NCBI RefSeq assembly: GCF_021155775.2
Contig: NC_060235.2
Span: 8,975,193 to 9,039,192 of the forward strand
DNA length: 64,000 nucleotides
Direction: 5' to 3'
Source: Neodiprion pinetum
Taxonomy: Eukaryota; Arthropoda; Insecta; Hymenoptera; Diprionidae
The translations under genes and the position numbers were made by a program. A model generated the notes under the pieces. That model saw only the letters and a program-made list of their open reading frames with translations. It made no database searches and was not told where the DNA came from. Below are positions 1 to 12,800 of this stretch, piece by piece; the first letter of the stretch is position 1; every line of letters starts with the position of its first letter.

Positions 1-100
1 TACTTGCTCAGTATAAAATGGAGCAGATCAAATATCTGGAGGATGCAAAGAAACGGGAGAAAATTGAAATGGAACGACTTAAAAGAGAAGAGGAGCAGAG
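1..100 (+). CDS. STAMBP: STAMBP exon (partial at window edge)
   Basis: The reading frame starts at base 3 and the exon ends in front of GTAACT at 101. It encodes a highly charged helix containing KREEEQR, typical of the coiled coil after the AMSH N-terminal domain. The upstream exon border lies outside the window. The last codon is split after two bases and completes as Arg with the next exon. Confidence 0.85.
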
Positions 101-3100
101 GTAACTTATTTTTTTCACTCACCTATAATATAAGTACACAAGAATTATATGCCATGCTAAAAGTGCATTGATTCTGTTAGTTTGCTGTATTCTTTAATTT
201 GTAGAATTTTCAAAAGGAAAAAAATGGAAATATATTAACGCTAAAATGTACAAAGGTAAAGTATAGGAAACAAAAACATAGAACTGTCAGTATCCTGTAA
301 TATTTTTATATTTATTCGAATGATTCTATATTAAGGTTTTTCAAACTTAACCTTTCTAAATTTTGGGTTTTTATATTTTGATTTTATGTATTCAACAAAC
401 TTTACGAAATAGTTTTTCTCCTGTTATCTCAACTTTCCATATTTTTTACCTCCACCATAATTTGAGATATGAACTAAATTATGTGCGAGTCACTTTGATA
501 GCTATCGTTTAAACCTGTTCTTATAAATTGATTAACATGTTAAATTGCTTAGTTTATTACGTATCGTAACAATAAATATAATAGTCAGTAAAATGTTACT
601 CCAACATTGTTTGAAGGTTGAAGGACGAAGAAGATAGAAAAAATAAATTAGCCGCTCGGACAGCTGCAAATGCTGCTAAAGCAATGCTTGGTACAACTTC
701 ATCGGTGACTGATCAAGACATTGTTGCAAAAAAACCGATTGTAACCAGACCCCAATCTCCAATTAAGGATATAAAGCCTCCCCGAACTGAAGAAAAGTAA
801 GCGCATAATGTTAGTTGAGGCATCTGGGAACTGAAAAATAGTTTTGTTGGAAATCAGTTGATAGCTAGATACAGCAATTCAGAGTGTCACCTATTATTGT
901 TATTAGTTTCTCGATAGCCTGAAATATGCAGTGAATAATCCAGATATCTTGGATTCTCTTTCAAAAGCTCGGTTTGTGTTTTTTTTTTTTTTTTTCTCTA
1001 ATTTTATTTTTCTGAACTTAGAGCAATACCAGAAGTTGACCGATCTACTAAACCTCGTTTACTGGATAAACATGCTTTGAGAGATGTAATATTACCCAAC
1101 AAAGCGATGACTGAATTCTTGTTACTGGCTTCTCGCAACACGATGCTAAACAAAGAAACTTGCGGGATATTGGCTGGCAGATTGGAACGTAATAAATTAC
1201 TCGTCACCCATGTACTGATCCCTCAACAAACGGGATCACCAGATTCCTGTACAACGCATAAGGAAGAGGATATCTTTGACTACCAAGACCAGCATAATCT
1301 TATCACTCTTGGTTGGATCCATGTGAGTTAATGAAATATTGCCATTCTTTCCAAGAGTAATTTGATAAGTTTTAAGAATGTTCAAATTATGTTTCAGACT
1401 CATCCTACACAGACAGCATTTTTATCTAGTGTAGATCTTCACACTCATTGTGCCTATCAACTAATGATGCCTGAAGCAATAGCTGTTGTGTGTGCGCCAA
1501 AGTATCAAGAGTAGGTTATATAATCATTATTTAAAAATGATTGAACTTTATATAAACTTTATTACTTATCGTGTCACTTTTCTGCGCTACTTATTAACTG
1601 ACTTATTCTCATTGCTGTTACAGTACTGGATTTTATACTTTGACAGCAGACTATGGATTAGATTTTATAGCTAATTGTCGGACATCTGGATTTCATCCGC
1701 ATCCAACACAACCAGCCCTTTACACTGTAAGTAATTATCTACAAAGTATATTTTCATAAGCATATTTATAAGAAACAATGCTAGAAATCATCTCTACTTT
1801 TTGGGTTCATTCAGCTGGCTATTATATGTAGATAGATTACATGGTGTCTTTGCTACGAGAAAAACGGGAGTAACAGGAAAAATCCTGGAATTTTTGGAAC
1901 CAGAACAAAACCCGGTAAAAATTGGAAAATTTACTGATACTTCCGGATAATAATTGAAATTTTGCACAACCAGCGAAAAATTGATATCTTGCAAGAAATT
2001 CTTCACAATTCATGTAATATAATCAGACAGCTCACAGAAGCTCTATATTAGTTGTGTTTTTTAATTTGTTATTATAAATGCATAAAATGAAAGAGAAGAA
2101 ACAAAATATTCTTATTCTTGTAACCCAGATTTTTTTAAATTTTCAATGTGCAATCAATGGAAGACCAAGCTGATATCAATGGTCTGTGACTAAATTTAAA
2201 CGTCTCACTACTTATGGAATTCTAAAAAATCAGTGAAACGGTAGTCTGTGATCTCTTATATTGTCAGAATCAATTGCGAAATAATTCATTCTTCTCGGAA
2301 TCTGATGATTTTCAGTATATGAAAAGCGTTTGATTTCTGCAAAAATAGATCGATATAGAACATTTGTATTTTCCATCACCCACGGTGACATAGAAAATGT
2401 ATTTGTTTTGGTCGGAAATGACGTTTTTTGAATTTAATTACTCTTTACTTTCTTGGGTCTCTACTATACGGTAAACAGATTTTTCAAAAAATATCAGTAT
2501 GTGTTTCGGTTCGCCGGTCTGCCGTTTTGTCGATTGATCGGTCTATCAGCCTGTCCCTTGCGATCATCTCGAAAACGTCCGGGAGATAACACAGTGAATT
2601 ATTAACGGCTATACGGTAAAATGACTTGCAAATTCTAAGTATATACTCTAAAATCAGTAATATACCGATGAAGAGTTCTCACACTTAGCACTATGTAACT
2701 GAAGCTGTGCTGCATCAACGCATCGCTAAAAATTGAACACATTAAATCTTTGTTATTGATTTGATAGAAGGTTTAGTGATACCAGTAATCGATGTCAAGG
2801 TATCGGAGAAAAAATGTCCTGTTAAGAAATTCAGCAAAAACCCGGGAATTTTGTTTAGTGGTTTTCATACCCTTACAAAAGCTACTCACTTTATCGCAGT
2901 TATTCTAGTTTCTGATATACACTTGGCGAGCACATATTATTCTCATATTCTGCTCTGTTGTAATATTTCTTTGAGTAACCATAACTCTTGTTTTTGGATA
3001 ACTCTGAATCTAAACACATCACTATCAAGCTCTTGCAACAGTTATTATTTTCTCTTTCAAACGAATTAATCAGATAAATCTCAATCTATTATATTATTCA

Positions 3101-3512
3101 CAACTATAATTATTCTTGTTCATATTTGATTCCCAGTTTGCTGATAAGCAAGAATCAATTACTACAAATTTAAAAATTTCTTTAGCACTTTTTACTAATA
3201 CTAATACAATGACATAGAATATATTGAGTAAGCTTTTCCAAGATTATGGTGTTTGCCATCACATGCATACATATATGGTTTTCACACAGAGAACCTGTGA
3301 GTTTCCGTAAATTGGTTTCAAAACGGTTGATGGTTCTCCATGTATGAATTCTTTATTCAAAAAGTAATTGATAAATGCTTATGAAGTGTAAAGTATGATT
3401 TTTGTACCACAGTTATTACAAATCTTCTTACATATAAAAAATGTTACAGGTAGCTGAACATTGTAAGTTGGATTCAATGGCGCTTATAAATATGGTAGAT
3501 TTGAGGAAATGA
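1..3512 (+). CDS. STAMBP: AMSH/STAMBP-type JAMM deubiquitinase, 3' six exons (5' end outside window)
   Basis: The exons 1-100, 617-796, 1022-1322, 1398-1510, 1624-1726 and 3450-3512 join in one frame, with GT-AG introns, to give 285 residues and a TGA stop. The visible protein starts in a charged coiled coil, passes through a Pro/Thr/Lys-rich linker and ends with a complete JAMM (MPN+) domain. The catalytic glutamate sits in NKETCGILAG, and the zinc motif reads HTHPTQTAFLSSVD, which fits HxHx7SxxD. ANCRTSGFHPH carries the cysteine and two histidines that hold the second zinc in AMSH-type enzymes. Known for the family: a zinc isopeptidase that cuts Lys63-linked ubiquitin chains on cargo at endosomes, together with STAM and ESCRT. 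The MIT/dimerisation N-terminus is not in the window. AMSH versus AMSH-like cannot be separated from this part alone. Confidence 0.95.
617..796 (+). CDS. STAMBP: STAMBP exon, linker
   Basis: The exon follows an AG acceptor at 615-616 and ends before GTAAGC. Its 180 bases continue the frame from the previous exon. It encodes a basic, Ala-rich end of the coiled coil followed by a Pro-rich linker, the position where vertebrate AMSH carries adaptor-binding motifs. No specific motif is recognised here. Confidence 0.9.
1022..1322 (+). CDS. STAMBP: STAMBP exon, first half of JAMM domain
   Basis: A T-rich polypyrimidine tract (about 978-1015) precedes the AG acceptor, and GTGAGT follows the exon. 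It encodes the start of the JAMM fold. The catalytic glutamate is in NKETCGILAG (codon about 1155-1157), and the exon ends with the first zinc-binding His of GWIH. The zinc motif is therefore split by an intron. Confidence 0.93.
1398..1510 (+). CDS. STAMBP: STAMBP exon, JAMM zinc motif
   Basis: The exon starts after TTTCAG and ends before GTAGGT. It opens with THPTQTAFLSSVD, giving the second His, the Ser and the Asp of the zinc-protease motif. HTHCAYQLMMPEA follows, as expected in the AMSH family. Confidence 0.93.
1624..1726 (+). CDS. STAMBP: STAMBP exon, second zinc site
   Basis: The exon lies between TTACAG and GTAAGT. It encodes TGFYTLTADYGL followed by ANCRTSGFHPHPTQP. The Cys and the two His residues match the ligands of the AMSH-specific second zinc, which supports the AMSH subgroup over other JAMM proteins. 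Confidence 0.93.
1727..3449 (+). other. Last intron of STAMBP
   Basis: AT-rich sequence between the GTAAGT donor and the TTACAG acceptor. Short open frames here have no recognisable product, and I see no clear transposon. Confidence 0.7.
3450..3512 (+). CDS. STAMBP: STAMBP last coding exon
   Basis: After a 1.7-kb intron and the acceptor TTACAG, 63 bases encode VAEHCKLDSMALINMVDLRK and TGA. The VDLR ending resembles the C-terminal VTDLR/VDLR strand of AMSH proteins. Confidence 0.9.
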   Translation, partial: VAEHCKLDSMALINMVDLRK

Positions 3513-3737
3513 AATGTGCATCTCATACATGTCGTCTTACCTGCTGGCTTGAGCTGATGTACTGTCAATTGTTTTTCTATTACCAAACATTATTATTATG
3601 GAACAATACTTTTGAAAGTAAAAATTGAATTTGGGCAATTTGATGTGTCGTCGACGACTCTGATTGTTCATAGTATTTCAAATGTGTAGTACCAAATTCG
3701 TTACTACATCTCGTAACTCTTTTATCTGTTGTTCATA

Positions 3738-3743
3738 AATAAA
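3738..3743 (+). terminator. Polyadenylation signal of STAMBP
   Basis: An AATAAA hexamer about 225 bases after the stop codon, in AT-rich sequence, is the first good candidate for the 3' end. The cleavage site cannot be fixed from sequence. Confidence 0.55.
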
Positions 3744-4668
3744 TAAGAATAGAGTCATAATATATTTATATACATAGGTGAGTAATCAAATTAAACAAAT
3801 TTTTTTTACATGCACTCGAATACGGTTGATACAACGAAATATTTAGATATAAACATTTAAAGCTTATACCATTGCAAAGCTTAAATACCACATAGATTGT
3901 AAGTAAAGTTTATAATATGTGGGGCATTCCAACATAAATTTTTTGACTTTGTATAGTGTTGATGTGATTGGCATTTTTGCCCGTGTGGTTTACTATTACT
4001 GCTCGTAGAGTAATCAGACTTCAGTTGTTTAGCTCATTAGCTAATGACATAAATGAGTAAAAACGCAAAAAAGAGTACTAGAAGTCAGAGACTGTATTAA
4101 AATGACATTTAGGCACTGGTCTCATAACTTTCGCCGTACATAAGTGCACCGCTGCACAATTGAAGTACTAGTGTTTTACTGCCGTAGAATATTTGTCACT
4201 ATTAAAGTGGAGCATCACTGGAGAACAGTGGCGATCACTTCCGCATTACTGGACTCTAGTATTCCTCACTACTGGGGACCATCAGTGCTTATTTCTGCTC
4301 TACTGTGCTTTGGTACTTTGTACTACTGGACACAAGTGATTATTTGTAAGTAAAAGATGAGGGTGAAAACAAGGATGAAAATTTCAATAGAGCAACAGAG
4401 AAAAAAGTAGGTTCGATTTGATATGGAATACCCCATGTAGAGCAAAGAGTGTTTGAGCTTTGAAATTTGATTGCAATACATTGACAGTTAATGTACTGCA
4501 TAATACTTGAGCAAAGTTATATTTCATGTTAACTATTTATTACATTTTTATAACAGTTTTCACACTATGTATATAATATAACAGATATCTGATATGTAAC
4601 CATCAAACGGTAATTGCGCAATGTATTAGTAGCTTTACAAATTGAATTGTGATATTTATGCTAAATAT

Positions 4669-4879
4669 TAAGGACTATATGAAATAGGTTGGCATATGCA
4701 ATTCACATATTAATGATTTATGCTATGATCAACAAGTTTGTTATATTTTATTCATTAAAGTTAAATGTGGCTTTTAAGGACTATATGAAATAGGTTGGCA
4801 CATGCAATTCACATATTAATGATTTATGCTATGATCAACAAGTTTGTTATATTTTCTTGATTAAAGTTAAATGTGGCTT
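4669..4879. repeat. Two-copy tandem duplication, 106-bp unit
   Basis: Two adjacent copies (4669-4773 and 4775-4879) begin TAAGGACTATATG and end ATGTGGCTT. By eye they differ at only about three of 105 positions, so the duplication is recent. Neither copy encodes anything recognisable. Confidence 0.93.
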
Positions 4880-5298
4880 CAATAATTCAATATAATTCAA
4901 CTTACCACTTACTATTACTGTTCATTCATTTTCTATTATTTACTCTAATAAATTTCCAATTATATATTATAATACAATTTCGAATAGTGCGATGGCAAAT
5001 TGGACATCAGACTGGATTATATTGTACAGGAAATAATTCGATTTTTAATAGGAAACACAAAGTAATTGTAATGAGCGCGTACTGAAGAAAAGCAGCTGTA
5101 GCTTTGGTAAAAGTGAAGAATCACTTTTTATGTCATTTGTTCAGAGTTATAAACTCATCCCGTTGATTAACCCCTAGATTAACCGCGATTTCATGAACTT
5201 CGAGCGTTGATTGACAAAGGATAAAGACTGCTAGCCCAATGGGGCTTTTTCGTAACCGACAATGGATAATAAATGGGGAACCCACGGTCGTATATACT

Positions 5299-5693
5299 AC
5301 ACTGGGAGCTTTCCAGCAAGGAGACACAGTGTGACACTGTGTTACACGGTCGAACACTGTGCCTTGGTGCTTGTTGGAACGCTTTGAGGTTCTTAATTCA
5401 GTCACTAGAGTCCGCTCATGCATTATACGAAAAATCTAGGAACATCGAGCGCTCCAGGAAAAAAAAACATTTGTGAAACGCGTGTAGATTATCATTGCAT
5501 TCAATAAATAAATATAAACAATACCATGCGTCGAAAATAAAATCTCTAACTAAAAAATTGGCAGTAATGAATCCGACACAGTGTCCAACCATGCTCCGCA
5601 GCTGTGTCCGACTGTGTCGTTCTGTGTCGTTGTTGGAAAGCACCATGTTCGACACAGTGTTGCTCTGTGTCGTTGCTGGAAAGCTCCCTCGAG
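5299..5693. repeat. Foldback repeat rich in GTGTCG/CGACAC
   Basis: The left arm (about 5299-5385) carries GGGAGCTTTCCAGCAAGG and ACACAGTGT. The right arm (about 5605-5693) carries the reverse complements CTGGAAAGCTCCC and ACACAGTGT. Inside the right arm a unit TGTGTCGTT...GTTGGAAAGC is itself repeated. It looks like a non-autonomous foldback element of unknown class. Confidence 0.7.
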
Positions 5694-7107
5694 TATCGTT
5701 GTGTCTTTGTTCAATCTTATGTGTTAGACAGAGACGGTATGATATCAGAGTTCAGTCGGGTAAGGTTTCTGAACTCAGCCCAGTCCAGCGCGAGAGACAA
5801 ACTTTTTTAGAGAGAGAAGCTGCACTCCTAGGCACAGTCTATGGGCACACCATGTATACTCACACCACGGTTAAGAAGTCTTTAAAACACCCATACGTCT
5901 TGTACAACTAGGTTTTTCAGCGTGGGGTAATGACCCCGTGTGGCCGCTATGTGACCTGGCTGAGGTGTGGCCACTAAGGGTTAAACATTTTGATTGTTTA
6001 TAAGAATATGAATTTGATTTGTTAATAATTTTTAATGAAACTATTATTTTATTAAAATTCATTCTTTTAGTTTTAAAATGGAAAAAAAGAACTTTCTAGC
6101 TCAAATAGAACCGGAGTTATGAATTTTTGAAAATGAGTCTCCAAGCCGAAAATCACCAAATTTTCAAATTTTCAATCCCCCCTCTTTTCCAAAATATGTG
6201 ACAAAAAAATTTTCAAATACGTATCTCTTTTTTCGCTACAGAATCCGTAAAAAAAATTCAGCTAAATCAAGAATATGTCGATCAGAAAGGTGTCGGTTTG
6301 TAAAAGAAAGTCCCGTATAGGTATATCTTCAATCGCGCTCATACGTTCATTAATTAAATAATTTCTTAAATTACGTTAGACATATGTGATCTTTTAAAAA
6401 TACAGTTTATTTGCATTGGAAAATTCAGACCACTCCACAAAAATACTACTTGTAAATATTTTTTGGAAATTAGATAACACTCGATTGTTACTAATGTTCA
6501 AGTCCATGCTGTAACAAACCTCGACGAACCTCATACAACCATTATCTCAAGAGCAATGAAAAACAAATGCTTTTTTCAATTTCTACTTATATTACCTAGT
6601 TAGATTGCGACTCTGTCCATTGACCTCCAAACACAAGATTGTTCCGAAGGTTATCATCTAAGTAGCCTAGATTATAATTGCTCATATCTGTCCGCTCCAC
6701 TATACATTTGTGGCAGAACCCGTGTTGATTATTACGAATTTCGAGTCTAAGTATATACTATGTATTCCCGACAAAGTCGATACTACTTTCCCCAGAATTT
6801 CAGCACTCTTCCGGTAACCTCTAATAGTCATATTACCCCGAGAATACAATTGTGTAATGATTTAAAATCCTGAATTTTGCCTGTGAGATAGTGTGTAAAT
6901 TGTGAAGTTTATTTCTTAAAGAAAGTGAACTATATTATCATCAAGATGTTTTGTAACAAGAGTCCCCATATTGACTGGTAATTTGCGGGTACCTCGTGAA
7001 CTTAGACGATATTTTTGCGTCGGAATTATAAACACTCATCAATATATCACATCAAAAAGAGCGTGGGACCAACTGCAGAGAAGTTACGAAGGAAATCGTT
7101 TGTTTTT

Positions 7108-7255
7108 CGGCTGTAATTGTTGATCCGTTGCTTGCAGTGTATTCAGACTACGACCAATCGATTTTTTTCGCAAAATTACGTTGACATAGTGCATCAAAGA
7201 ATTGATTCCAGCATTTTTCAAAATAGTTAAAATATTCACCAAAAATTCGAAGGAG
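7108..7255. repeat. Dispersed repeat copy A (partner at 8955-9105)
   Basis: It shares with 8955-9105, in the same orientation, GATCC(G/T)TTGCTTGCA, GTATTC(A/G)GACT and AAAGAATTGATTCCAGCAT. This suggests two fragments of one old element. The class is not recognised. Confidence 0.65.
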
Positions 7256-7422
7256 TTACTTTTTTGAGCAAAAAATCATTCGTCTCAGAATCGATTTGTA
7301 TGAACCTTTCTAGATTAATGGACCCTCAGGAATGTGAAAAAGACATCTAGAACAGCAAAAGACCGACAGCTGAGGAAACAAGAAGAAAATGGATTTTTTA
7401 TTTATTTTAATTCAGGCATCTG

Positions 7423-7765
7423 GTAAAAGTAATTCTATGAATTCCCATAAAAATTTCAATGAAATTTCTATGAATTTTCATGGAAATATCTACACAGAAG
7501 TGTAGATTTCGGGCGGATTCATAATTTTCAAACTTGGATTTACATAACAATTCGTAGTTTTTTGCAGGATGTCGTAGTTTTTCGTTGATTGTAATATTTA
7601 AAATTATTTTTACGATTATAATCTACGAAAAAGTACGAATTGTTACGAAATCCAAGTTCAAAAACTATGAATCGGCCCATATCTTATACTCTTGCATAGA
7701 AATTCGCATAGAAAATCCGTAGAAATTTTCGTAGAACGTCATGGAATTATTCTCACCACGGTTCC
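7423..7765. repeat. Nested foldback element
   Basis: An inner palindrome pairs 7513-7565 (CAAACTTGGATTTAC, ACAATTCGTAG) with 7620-7677 (CTACGAAAAAGTACG, AATCCAAGTT). Outer arms rich in TTTCATGAA/TTTCGTAGAA motifs extend it to about 7423 and 7765. There is no coding content. Confidence 0.65.
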
Positions 7766-8149
7766 TGGTTTAGTAGAATCACATGAATGTTATTAATTTT
7801 TTCATAAGACTCACCTATTGAGATAAGGTGAGTTCAAAATTATACGACAGATTCTCATGTCCGTCCAGATACTTACGGTCAGAAAATGAGATCAGTCTTT
7901 GGACGCAGACCTGTATTTTGCTAGGAACTCAACTTGTCTGCAATAAATTTTCCTTGTGAGAGAAATGCGACATCTAGCGGTGGTTCAAAAATAGTATTTC
8001 ATACCTTCTCATACATATTCGTAATCCTATCGATTTAAAATGTATCCTAAAATTGTCGATCGTCACAATTCTTCATAAAAATTTGTGCTTTCTTATGAGA
8101 ATTCATAGAGTTTACGAAAAGTTGTAGTTTTAAACATGTCAAATTCTTA

Positions 8150-8370
8150 GCTTAGATTTTCGTAGATCATCGTAGTTTTGTTCTGCCTCGTAGAGAGAAA
8201 CTATTCCATTCAATTACGGTTGTAATTTTTCCATAGGTTTTCATATCTCTAGATTTAGTGCGAATTTGAGGCTCAGAATTTCGTAGATCGACGTAGTTTT
8301 GGTCTACTTAATCGAAAGAAACTATTCCGATCAATTACGGTGATTTTTTTCATAGATTTTATATTTTATT
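8150..8370. repeat. Diverged tandem repeat, unit about 120 bp
   Basis: 8150-8245 and 8274-8370 share TTCGTAGATC, ACGTAGTTTTG/TCGTAGTTTTG, GAAACTATTCC and CAATTACGG in the same order and spacing. It belongs to the same TTTCGTAG-rich repeat neighbourhood as 7423-7765. Confidence 0.6.
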
Positions 8371-8954
8371 TTCTCGAAATATATGCGGAACTATATCTCA
8401 TGATTTCAATTGTAGATCTTTATAGATATTCATACTTTTGTACCAAAATCTAGGCAAAACTTATGTTTTTAAGGAAGTTGCATACTTTCGTGAATTCTCG
8501 TTAATTTTCATGGATATTCATAAAGAATCGTAGGTTTCTATGAAAAAACTACAAAAAAACTACGATTCTTGATCAATTTTGACAATTCGATTTTTTTCCT
8601 AGTTTGCACCTGTATGCAGGCCAACACTTCAGCTATATTTGAAAACTACAATAATCACCATCCGATAGAGTATTTTTAATATTCTGCTTAAGACAATATA
8701 TATGCTGTACACCCATTTCCTCATATCACAATGAGATATCTGGTGTAATGTTTAATCATATTTTTGTATTTCTTTTTATCTATACTTTAATTATATTCGT
8801 GAACTTGTTAAATTGCTATTCACTTATACCCAAACACTTGCACTAGAATTAAGGTATGTTGAATAAACTGTACTGAACTGAGTTTGAACCTGTGTGGCTA
8901 TTACTATTTAATTTTTTTCCCATACCTCTGTGAAAATTCTGCGTAGGTTTTACG

Positions 8955-9105
8955 TATTTTGGATGTAACTTTTGATCCTTTGCTTGCAACGTATTCGGAC
9001 TGCGCCTAATCGATTCCTCTTGCCCAACTACGTCGATATAGCGCATAAAAGAATTGATTCCAGCATCATCCAGGATCGTAAAAATTTTCGTTGAAAATCC
9101 AAGTG
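8955..9105. repeat. Dispersed repeat copy B (partner at 7108-7255)
   Basis: Direct repeat of copy A, about 1.85 kb apart. On the minus strand an open frame of 147 codons (8849-9292) runs through this copy. I do not recognise it, and the matching part of copy A is not open, so I treat it as repeat sequence rather than a gene. Confidence 0.6.
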
Positions 9106-9439
9106 GTTCAAAGGAAATCGCAATAGTAAATTTGTAGAATTCATGCCATTTCTTTATTTCTGCGTCAAATGAAAATGTGTCGGAGTGTTTTTGTTCAGAA
9201 TTGAGTGTTGAGGCTGTTATGTCCCTTTTTGCGTTTGAGTCACACGGACTTGGATAAATCAAGATATCTACGATAATGTCGAAGTCAATCACAGCACCCC
9301 CTCAAGTCTAGAAAAACGCGTAGCAGTCATTGCGCTTCAATGTACATACATACATAATACGTTATTTCTGTCAAAACCTCGGCGGTGTAGGAAATTTCTA
9401 TTTTTTCTAATTGTGAGACATTTAGGGTGTAGTCTATGG

Positions 9440-9870
9440 TTACTATTCAAAATGCGCATTCGTATAAGTTGGACTTCAATGTTTAGGTTTTCGTACCTCA
9501 AGAGGAAAAAACAGGAACTTTATAGGATCACTTCATTGTCCACTTGTCTGTTGTCTGTCTGGCCGTCTGTCAAAACCCTCTTTCTCAGGAATGGATAGAA
9601 GTATGAAGTTGAAATTAATATTAAATACTAAGGTCTACGGTCTCTTGGAGCTGTAAAAAATTCAATCTTGTAATTCAATGCAGTCAAAAGATACAGCCAT
9701 TTATGTCACATATTTTGAAACGTGCAAGCTCGCTAATCAAAACTTATAGGGTACTTCCTGTTGACCTAGAATCATGAAAATTGGAGAGAAGCAAGGTCTC
9801 ACAGCACATGTAAGCGAAATAATCCGAAAATAGTTCATTTGTAGTTATATCACTTAAAAAAATAAAATAA
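9440..9870. repeat. Possible dispersed repeat tail with CTGTCTG run
   Basis: A block containing TATAGGATCACTTCATTGTCC, a short GTCTGT run, CTCAGGAATGGATAGAAGTAT and GTCACATATTTTGAAACG has the look of a non-coding tail of a dispersed insect element. This is recognition by general appearance only; no second good copy is present in the window. Confidence 0.3.
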
Positions 9871-12800
9871 AGTTTGTTCGGAACCATCAGAGCGTGAATT
9901 ATACTCGCACTTATCCGGTTTTTTTTCGACTTGACTCGACTCGCCTTGACTCGACAAGTTTGAACAACCAAGTGATGTAAAGTCGTGGTCTAGTGTATTT
10001 CTCACTTTACATAGTAGTTTTCTTCAAGTCGAGATTATTTATTAGCGTAGTCAGCACGAAATTTACCGAGACTTGTGATGAATTTAAATTTGTGGCATTT
10101 CTCTCAATAATTTGGAATAAAAAATTTCATACATATTCATATCATTGGTCAGGGTAGTCAAAATTCAACGAATTCGTAAAAGAGGGGTCTGTTTATTTTT
10201 TCCATTAGATAAAAGTGCCAGTAGCTGGATATCTCAAGCATGGTACTACGACTTGACAAGCTTTCATTTCGTATGGCTGTTCAGCCATTGGTATGTTGCT
10301 TGCAATTAGTAATGGCACATCAAATTTTTATGAAAATCTAAACGTCGGTTAGTGAAAAATGGCGGAGTTGATATGAAATGTCCCAGATAAACTAAAGAAA
10401 CTGTTAGAACAATTCAAGGCATGGATGGAACAGATGCCTAAATCGAAAATCGTATTTCCGAAACAAAAGTGCTTGTGGAAGTTGTAATTGCATATATTCA
10501 AAATGCTTATGTTGTTTTAGTGGGTTTCTGTGAACAATTGTTTTTTTATAAGTTTCGGAAAACGATTGGCATGTATTTTAGTAGATTATACAACGGTTGA
10601 AATATTTTTCAAAATCGTGTAACTCTCTGATAAGACGCGCATCCATATGTATCTCCACATTCCCCATTGATGAACTTTACTCACGGATGCAATCTTCAAA
10701 TGGTTTCTAGAACTAAGCGATGCACTTATCAAGCTATACCTACCTATTTGTTCGTGATAAATGTACAAACGTACAAGTGAGTTTTGCGGACTAAATTATC
10801 CACTACTATAATCTAGTTCAACGTGAAATTACACTTCAGTTGCTCTAGTTGTCATTTTATTTTGCGTCAAATATCAAATGATATCCACCAACCGCGGAAA
10901 CTCAATGTAGGGTTTAAATGAAGTTACAAGTGCAGAGTCAACAGCTGTCATCTTGATTTTGCGCCACAGTTCGATCCCACAAAGCGAATACAGTAACAAT
11001 GTTTTTCTCGATATTGCGAACCTAGAATTGTCGGACGTTATTTACACCAAAAATTTTTACCGAAGCGACAATTTCTAAATCAAATATTCGACGAATATAT
11101 TTTTGATAATTTAGCCAGCAAAAAAAATTTATGTACATAGATATCAGTTGTAAGTCTGTCCAAGTCTACTCAGGACTTTGTTCCATTCATGCCTACAATA
11201 GTTCAATTTATCTCTGATCGAAAAGTAATCAAGATCTTAAATCATGTCATGTATTTTCATATCGGGGAAACAATTACACTATATCTCTTCATCCTCTGAC
11301 ATTTCATTCAGTCTTATAGTAATATTACACGGAAAACGAATATATATATAAATGTATGATAAGATTTGTGATGATGCTTGATAATTGATAATTGCGTTTT
11401 TTCAGCTAACAATTAGTGCATTAATTATATTATGAACCACTTCGAATAGTTTATAAGTGAACTACTACTAATCATACCACTGTTACAAATCTGCACAATT
11501 CTTCTGTAAAGGTGAGTTAGAAGCCATTACCGCTTGTGAAGGTTGCGTTAAACAATAGCATGGTACTAAAAAGGATAGAACAACGTCGTTAGGGAATCAG
11601 AAGCGTTAACGGTTTGAAATAAAATATGAATGTATGAACTGTACATTATTATAAAATTTCAAATTTGTACCAACTGCGGTAAGTACCTAAACGTTTTTGC
11701 CTACATTTGTCAATATTTTCGGAAACTGAATAAAATATAATAACATGAAAAAATTATAGTCGCATGTGCGGAAGTCAATTAGATTTCGTTCTAAATAAAA
11801 ATAAAGATTTTGACTTTTCAAGTTTTCGAATCCAGCGGAAATCGCTGTGGATAAATTTGATTTACTTCCAGAGTTCCTAGTATGCACATGCTTCCGAGTT
11901 CCAGCGTTTGATGTAAATAATAAAAATACGTAGTGCTTTCTGAAGTTTCTTTTAATGTAATTAAAGGAATTGCGTAGAACTTTGTACATGTTACCGTGCA
12001 TATAATATTTGTCCCCAATGTTGCGTAACACCAAGAAAAAATGAATCAAAATTACGGTGCGAATGAAGCGAATTGAATCGGATTCTTACATTATCTTGTA
12101 CTGGAAAGAAACGTAATTTAGGTATTTGTAGAGAAGCACATATATAAAGTCATATAAAAATTACGAAACAAATTGATCCGTCATAATTAACAAGTATATA
12201 TAAATATACACACAATAATGAGATAGTCAGCAAAGTACAAGTAATTAAATGCAATTCTTTGGCATTTATACATTTTATAATTATGGAGGGGAAAATGAAC
12301 AATGTCGATGTAATAATATTTGTGATAGTAAAATAATGTGTCTGCAGAAAAAATATATACAATTACACGAACGAGGTACCACAAGTAGAATATTCACATG
12401 GTAATAACGTCAGTACGTGTTCCATTACAGCAAGACAGAGCACGATAATTTTTTTTATATCCGTAAAAGTAAGACGAGGTTGAAGTTTCTAATAGTACTG
12501 TAAGAATGCATTTCTAGAGAAAATCGTTCTTCCATCATATTCAGAATTGCCGGAAATTCAGTAAATTGAAATAAAGCAAAACAGTACCGATATATTTTGG
12601 AAATCTTACTCCTTTAAGATGATTCTCAAGTTGCAATGTGCTAGTTTTTACTCAATATATTTCGACAAGTTAAAATTACAAACTTAAATTTCATAAGTAT
12701 TTTCTGGAGCCAAGTCCGATATAATCAGATTACAAACGTATCATCCAATATACATAAAACATGACCTAATATCTAATTCTCTTGTATAAGCCGTAGTATT

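Larger units (their letters stand above)
3744..8900. other. Gene-free, repeat-bearing interval
   Basis: No open frame longer than about 140 codons and none with recognisable protein character. The stretch contains the tandem duplication at 4669-4879, foldback repeats at 5299-5693 and 7423-7765, and related degenerate copies between 7100 and 9105, all listed separately. The remainder is unremarkable AT-rich DNA. Confidence 0.6.

Noticed and set aside
4100..4340. Repeated CACTACTGG/TACTGGA words resembling a minisatellite, with similar words near 28000-28110
   Set aside because: The spacing is irregular and the similarity between the two places is too short to call a repeat family.
5495..5911. 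138-codon open frame on the plus strand
   Set aside because: It runs through the GTGTCG foldback repeat, and its apparent cysteine-rich content is a product of that repeat.
8849..9292. 147-codon open frame on the minus strand
   Set aside because: Half of it overlaps a dispersed repeat whose other copy is not open. No known motif.
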